Positions 44,044-47,382 of a DNA stretch of 47,382 nt are shown here, piece after piece. The notes beneath the pieces are model-generated. The model made no database searches, was not told where the DNA came from, and worked only from the letters and a program-made list of their open reading frames with translations. The translations under genes were made by a program, and so were the position numbers. The DNA comes from DASZTU01 sp035493835. Lineage in GTDB: Bacteria > Pseudomonadota > Alphaproteobacteria > Rhizobiales > Devosiaceae. The stretch is taken from the NCBI GenBank assembly GCA_035493835.1, contig DATJHO010000056.1, positions 1 to 47,382 of the forward strand. Direction: 5' to 3'. Positions within the stretch are counted from its first letter, which is position 1. The number at the start of each line of letters is the position of its first letter.

Positions 44044-44907
44044 ATGCGCTTTGCGCGTTTTCAGCAGAATGGACAGGAAGGCCTCGCGGCCGAGGACAAT
44101 GGCGGCACGCTGCACGGCTTCCTGGTCGGACAGCCCGGCTTCCCCGGCGATCTCGCCAGCCTCATCGCGGCCGGTGCCACGGCGCTGGAGAGCGCCGGGA
44201 GCCGCCTGCTGGAGGGGCCTGCGATCGCGCTCGATCGGGTCGAGTTGCTGCCGCCGCTGCCGGCGCCCGGCAAGATCCTCTGCATCGGCTTGAACTACAC
44301 CGAGCATTCCCGCGAATCCGGCTTCGAGCCGCCGGCCTATCCGACCATCTTCGCCCGCTTCGCATCGAGTCTGATCGGGCACGGCGCGCCGATCATCCGG
44401 CCGCGCGTTTCCGAACAGCTCGACTACGAGGGCGAGCTTGTCGCGGTGATCGGGCGCGGGGGGCGCAACATCGCGGCGGCCGATGCGCTCGGACACGTGG
44501 CCGGGTACTCGATCTTCAACGACGCCTCGATCCGCGACTACCAGCTCAGGACGCCGCAATGGACCGTTGGCAAGAACTTCGACGCCACCGGCGCTTTCGG
44601 GCCGGTGTTCGTGACCGCCGACGCCCTGCCGCCGGGCTGCCGCGGCCTTCGCCTGCAAACGCGCCTGAACGGACAGGTAGTGCAGGACGCGCCGATCGAC
44701 GACCTGATTTTTGACATCGCCACTCTGGTGTCCCTACTCAGCGAGGCGATGACGCTGGCGCCGGGCGATGTCATCATCACCGGCACGCCGTCGGGGGTCG
44801 GGCTCGCGCGCAAGCCGCCGCTCTGGATGCGCCCCGGGGACATCTGCGAGGTGGAGGTCGAAGGCATCGGCGTTCTGCGCAATCCGATCCTGGACGAGCC
44901 TCGGTGA
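44044..44907 (+). CDS. Fumarylacetoacetate hydrolase family protein
   Basis: A 287-aa FAH-fold enzyme acting on ring-cleavage products, as hydrolase, hydratase, decarboxylase or isomerase. The catalytic C-terminal domain starts at KILCIGLNYTEHSRESG and carries the metal ligands E129 and E131 (LDYEGELVAVIG) and D160 (FNDASIRDYQ), plus K177 (WTVGKNFD). The family ending GDVIITGTPSGVGLARKPP is intact. The ATG at 44044 follows GGAGAG and leaves the dyad upstream; the frame opens at 43984. The next gene overlaps at the stop. Together with the HpaD-like dioxygenase it suggests an HpaG/HpcE-like role. Confidence 0.92.
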   Translation: MRFARFQQNGQEGLAAEDNGGTLHGFLVGQPGFPGDLASLIAAGATALESAGSRLLEGPAIALDRVELLPPLPAPGKILCIGLNYTEHSRESGFEPPAYPTIFARFASSLIGHGAPIIRPRVSEQLDYEGELVAVIGRGGRNIAAADALGHVAGYSIFNDASIRDYQLRTPQWTVGKNFDATGAFGPVFVTADALPPGCRGLRLQTRLNGQVVQDAPIDDLIFDIATLVSLLSEAMTLAPGDVIITGTPSGVGLARKPPLWMRPGDICEVEVEGIGVLRNPILDEPR

Positions 44908-45602
44908 TGACCGGAAGTGGGCTGCAGGCGGGAGCCCTGGCCGGCTCGAAGCGCCTGACCCTGACCTTCGACAATGGCCCCACCCCGGGTATCACCGAGC
45001 GCGTGCTCGACATTCTCTCCACCCACGGCGTAGCGGCGACCTTCTTCGTGATCGGCAGCCAGCTGTACGATCGACGCGCCGCTGCCCTGCTGCCCAGGAT
45101 CACCGGGGCGGGCCACCGCATCGGCAATCACACCCTGAACCACAAGGTCGCGCTGGGCGACAGGCCCGACGCCAGCTTTGCCCGCTCGGAGATCGACGCC
45201 ACCCAGGCGCTCATCGGCGAATATGCGGATGCCGAGAAACTGTTTCGGCCCTACGGCAAGGATGGCCTGCTCGGGCCGCATCTCTTCAGCCGGGCCGCGC
45301 TCACGCATCTCCAGCAGGACGGCTACACGAGCCTGCTGTGGAACCTGGTGCCGGGCGATTGGCTGAACCCGGCAGGCTGGGATGGCGCCTGCCTCGATGC
45401 CCTGGTATCGCTCGCCTGGCCGGTGGTGGTGCTGCACGACATCAACGACAGCTGTCTCGCCCGGCTGCCGAGCTTTCTCGACCGGCTCGCTGACCTCGGC
45501 TACGCCATTGAATCCACGTTTCCCGACAGCGTCGTCGTGACCCGGGGCGGGCACTTCGTGACCCTGTCGGAGGACATGGTCTCGGATGGCATGCCGGCCT
45601 AG
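44907..45602 (+). CDS. NodB-like polysaccharide deacetylase family protein
   Basis: A 231-aa cytosolic protein with a NodB homology domain. Motif 1 is LTFDNGPTPGITERVL with D22-N23; the canonical second Asp is Asn here, as also in PdaA-type enzymes. Motif 2 is IGNHTLNH with H75 and H79. TFFVIGSQ is also typical. There is no signal peptide, which is unusual for an enzyme acting on envelope polysaccharide and points to a small-molecule amide or ester substrate. It lies between a FAH-family gene and an extradiol dioxygenase gene in one operon (start overlaps the FAH stop; GTG at 44904 is an alternative start). Function unknown. Confidence 0.85.
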   Translation: MTGSGLQAGALAGSKRLTLTFDNGPTPGITERVLDILSTHGVAATFFVIGSQLYDRRAAALLPRITGAGHRIGNHTLNHKVALGDRPDASFARSEIDATQALIGEYADAEKLFRPYGKDGLLGPHLFSRAALTHLQQDGYTSLLWNLVPGDWLNPAGWDGACLDALVSLAWPVVVLHDINDSCLARLPSFLDRLADLGYAIESTFPDSVVVTRGGHFVTLSEDMVSDGMPA

Positions 45603-45643
45603 GCGCCGAAGAATTTGCGTACATAGAGAGGAGAAGACTGAAG

Positions 45644-46645
45644 ATGACACCGATCCCAGTGACATCACCGACACCGCCGTTCGAGATCACCCGGGCCAGC
45701 CACCTGACCTTGACGGCACGCGATCTTGCCCGCAGCAGGGACTACTACACCGAGGTCATCGGGCTGGTTGTCACCGACGAGGACAAGGACACGCTCTATC
45801 TGCGCGGCACCCAGGAGCGCGTGCATCACAGCCTGGTGCTGAAGCGGACGACCGGCGCGCCGGCCTGTGTCCGCACCGGAATGCGGGTGCGCGGCGAAGA
45901 GGATCTGGACAAGGCGAAGTTCTATTTCGACAAGCGGGGGATCAAGGCCGAGTTCGTCGATCTGCCGCATCAGTCGCGCACGCTGCTCACCGCCGACGCG
46001 AGCGGGACGCCGGTCGAATTCTGCGCGACGATGCCCCGCCTCGAACGCTTCGACCAGGAGTTCAACGCGCTGCGTGGCGGCGGCGCGCTGTGCTTCGACC
46101 ACTACCAGATCACCGCGCCGAACATTGCCGAGGCGGCGGCCTACTATACCGATCTGGGATTCCGGGTGGTCGACTGGATGGTGGTGAACGACGAGCCGGT
46201 CGGCATCTTCCTGCACATCAAGGACTCGGCCTATGACGTGGTGTTCATCCATCGCCCCGGGCCTGCGCTGCACCACTTCGGCTATGTCGTGCATGGCATC
46301 CAGGAGATGATCAAGGCCTGCGACATGGCCGGCAACCTTGGCTACAAGGACTGCGTGGAATTCGGACCGGGCCGGCACAGCCTCGGCCATTCCTACTACG
46401 TCTACTTGCTGGATCCGGACGGGCACCGCGTCGAGCTGCTGCCGCCGGCGATCTACTACGGCGATGCGGAGGATGGCCCGATCATCCACGATCTGACCGA
46501 TGGCACGCGCCGCACCGAAGCCTGGGGCCTGCCGCCGCGTCAGAACTGGATCCGCAACGCTTCTGCCTTCGAGGGCGTGGCGCTCACCAACCCGCCCCCC
46601 GGCGGGCCGGAGCCGTCGCTCGAAGCCTATCTGAGCCTGACCTGA
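45644..46645 (+). CDS. Extradiol ring-cleavage dioxygenase, HpaD-like (VOC family)
   Basis: A 333-aa enzyme of the vicinal-oxygen-chelate type with two repeated domains, close in layout to Fe(II)/Mn(II) 3,4-dihydroxyphenylacetate 2,3-dioxygenase. The N-terminal domain starts ITRASHLTLTARDLARSRDY. The metal ligands fall in the C-terminal domain: H153 (CFDHYQI), H211 (ALHHFGYVV) and E264 (DGHRVELLPP). Signature GPGRHSLGHSYYVYLLDPDG is well conserved. It opens a catechol-type ring next to the hydroxyls. Substrate by similarity homoprotocatechuate or another catechol; not provable from sequence. Confidence 0.92.
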   Translation: MTPIPVTSPTPPFEITRASHLTLTARDLARSRDYYTEVIGLVVTDEDKDTLYLRGTQERVHHSLVLKRTTGAPACVRTGMRVRGEEDLDKAKFYFDKRGIKAEFVDLPHQSRTLLTADASGTPVEFCATMPRLERFDQEFNALRGGGALCFDHYQITAPNIAEAAAYYTDLGFRVVDWMVVNDEPVGIFLHIKDSAYDVVFIHRPGPALHHFGYVVHGIQEMIKACDMAGNLGYKDCVEFGPGRHSLGHSYYVYLLDPDGHRVELLPPAIYYGDAEDGPIIHDLTDGTRRTEAWGLPPRQNWIRNASAFEGVALTNPPPGGPEPSLEAYLSLT

Positions 46646-46676
46646 GCCTGGACTGTTTTGAAGGAGCAATGCGAGC

Positions 46677-47213
46677 ATGGCACGCATTCCATACGTTACC
46701 CGGGAGACGATCCCGGAGGGTAGAGCAGATCTCTACGACCGGCTGCTGGCCGAGCGTGGCAACCCGGAGCATATCTTCCTTGCGCTGGCGAATGCGCCGG
46801 ATCTCACGGAAGCCGTGCTCGGCATGGCCGGTGCGCTGCGCAAGCGGACCGCCTTGCCAAAGCCCTTCCGCGAGTTGGCCGTGGTGACAGTCGGCCTTGC
46901 CGCCGACGCCAACTACGAGGTGGAGCACCATCGCAACGCTGCCTTGGCCGCGGGGGTTCGGCGCGAGCAACTCGACCAGCTGGGGGACTTCGACACCGCC
47001 GGTTGCTTCACCGAGCAGGAGCGGGCCGTCATCCGTCTGGCCCGGGAGGTGACGGTCGGTGGCCGGGCGAGCGACACCACATGGGCGGCGCTCGATTTCC
47101 TCGGCGATCGCCAGCGGCTTGAACTCCTGCTGACGATCGCCTGGTACAACTGCGTGGTCCGCATCATCCTGCCGCTGGAGATCGAACTCGAGCCATGGTT
47201 CGCGGCGCAGTGA
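46677..47213 (+). CDS. Carboxymuconolactone decarboxylase family protein
   Basis: A 178-aa all-helical protein of the CMD/AhpD-like family. Residues 50-110 (LGMAGALRKRTALPKPFREL, then VVTVGLAADANYEVEHHRNA) match the core; the Cys-x-x-Cys of AhpD peroxidase partners is absent, so it is not an AhpD-type reductase. Similar cysteine-free members occur in aromatic-degradation operons, sometimes as decarboxylases. It starts 31 bp after the dioxygenase gene and ends the operon before a long hairpin. Confidence 0.88.
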   Translation: MARIPYVTRETIPEGRADLYDRLLAERGNPEHIFLALANAPDLTEAVLGMAGALRKRTALPKPFRELAVVTVGLAADANYEVEHHRNAALAAGVRREQLDQLGDFDTAGCFTEQERAVIRLAREVTVGGRASDTTWAALDFLGDRQRLELLLTIAWYNCVVRIILPLEIELEPWFAAQ

Positions 47214-47267
47214 TCCAGGCTGGCCCCGGTAGGCCCGTCGCCGTGTCTCAAGCGCGGTGACAAAGAC

Positions 47268-47319
47268 GATGGCCGCCGTGAGGGGCGTGGGTAATCCCGA
47301 CCCCGTCACAGCGGCCATC
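47268..47319. terminator. Long interrupted hairpin at the end of the operon
   Basis: GATGGCCGC (47268-47276) and GCGGCCATC (47311-47319) pair perfectly, with further inner pairing (GTGA with TCAC, GGGG with CCCC, GGG-TAAT-CCC at the tip). It begins 54 bp after the last gene and probably ends the operon; without a T tract it could be bidirectional or an RNA-processing structure. Confidence 0.55.
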
Positions 47320-47382
47320 GGCAGATGGTTGCTGTTCATCGCCCCGGCATCGCGGCGCGGAGCCGCGACCCGCGGCTGATCA

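Noticed and set aside
47336..47382. Possible 3' end of a convergent minus-strand gene at the right edge
   Set aside because: Only 15 codons are visible before the window ends; not enough to support a gene, although a convergent gene would fit the hairpin at 47268-47319.

Overview
The window is high-GC DNA from an alphaproteobacterium, most likely order Hyphomicrobiales and possibly near Devosia. That placement is inferred from the tad-pilus gene set, a CtrA-type TTAA-N7-TTAA site before the pilin gene, and many GTG/TTG starts. No rRNA, tRNA or CRISPR array was seen.

Region 1 (1-10.6 kb) is a mixed and partly decaying neighbourhood. It holds the 5' part of an MFS transporter, a frameshifted EF-hand gene, a secreted CHRD-domain protein, an aldo/keto reductase divergent from a MerR regulator, an IS66-type transposase remnant, a LysR regulator divergent from a quinone-oxidoreductase-like dehydrogenase, the C-terminal half of an FtsX-type permease, a Fic gene broken by two frameshifts, and a small Spy/CpxP-like periplasmic protein. 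Noncoding gaps here are long.

Region 2 (10.6-30.4 kb) is the metabolic core: two consecutive plus-strand operons built around dipeptide/oligopeptide (Dpp/Opp-type) ABC importers. Operon A is gntR - amidase - binding protein - permease - permease - fused double ATPase - M20 amidohydrolase - acetamidase/formamidase. Operon B is ATPase - ATPase - two tandem paralogous binding proteins (501 aa each) - permease - permease - gamma-glutamyltransferase. Both carry the same dyad upstream (ACCAAT-N5-ATTGGT, at 10624-10646 and 21193-21215). This suggests that the GntR protein controls both operons as one regulon for uptake and hydrolysis of amide, N-acyl or gamma-glutamyl compounds.

Region 3 (31-42.9 kb) is a complete-looking tad (Flp pilus) locus split into two divergent units around a regulatory gap at 35572-36021. 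The minus unit is cpaF/tadA - tadB - tadC - TPR lipoprotein (tadD-like) - prepilin peptidase (cpaA/tadV). The plus unit is flp pilin - cpaB - cpaC secretin - small lipoprotein - tadG-like - two tadE-like - cpaE/tadZ. The exported subunits are rich in paired cysteines.

Region 4 (43.2-47.4 kb) holds an NADPH-dependent FMN reductase divergent from a four-gene plus-strand operon: fumarylacetoacetate-hydrolase family protein, NodB-like deacetylase, HpaD-like extradiol dioxygenase and carboxymuconolactone-decarboxylase family protein. It looks like a small aromatic ring-cleavage module, preceded by a 10+10 bp AT-rich dyad and ending at a large hairpin.
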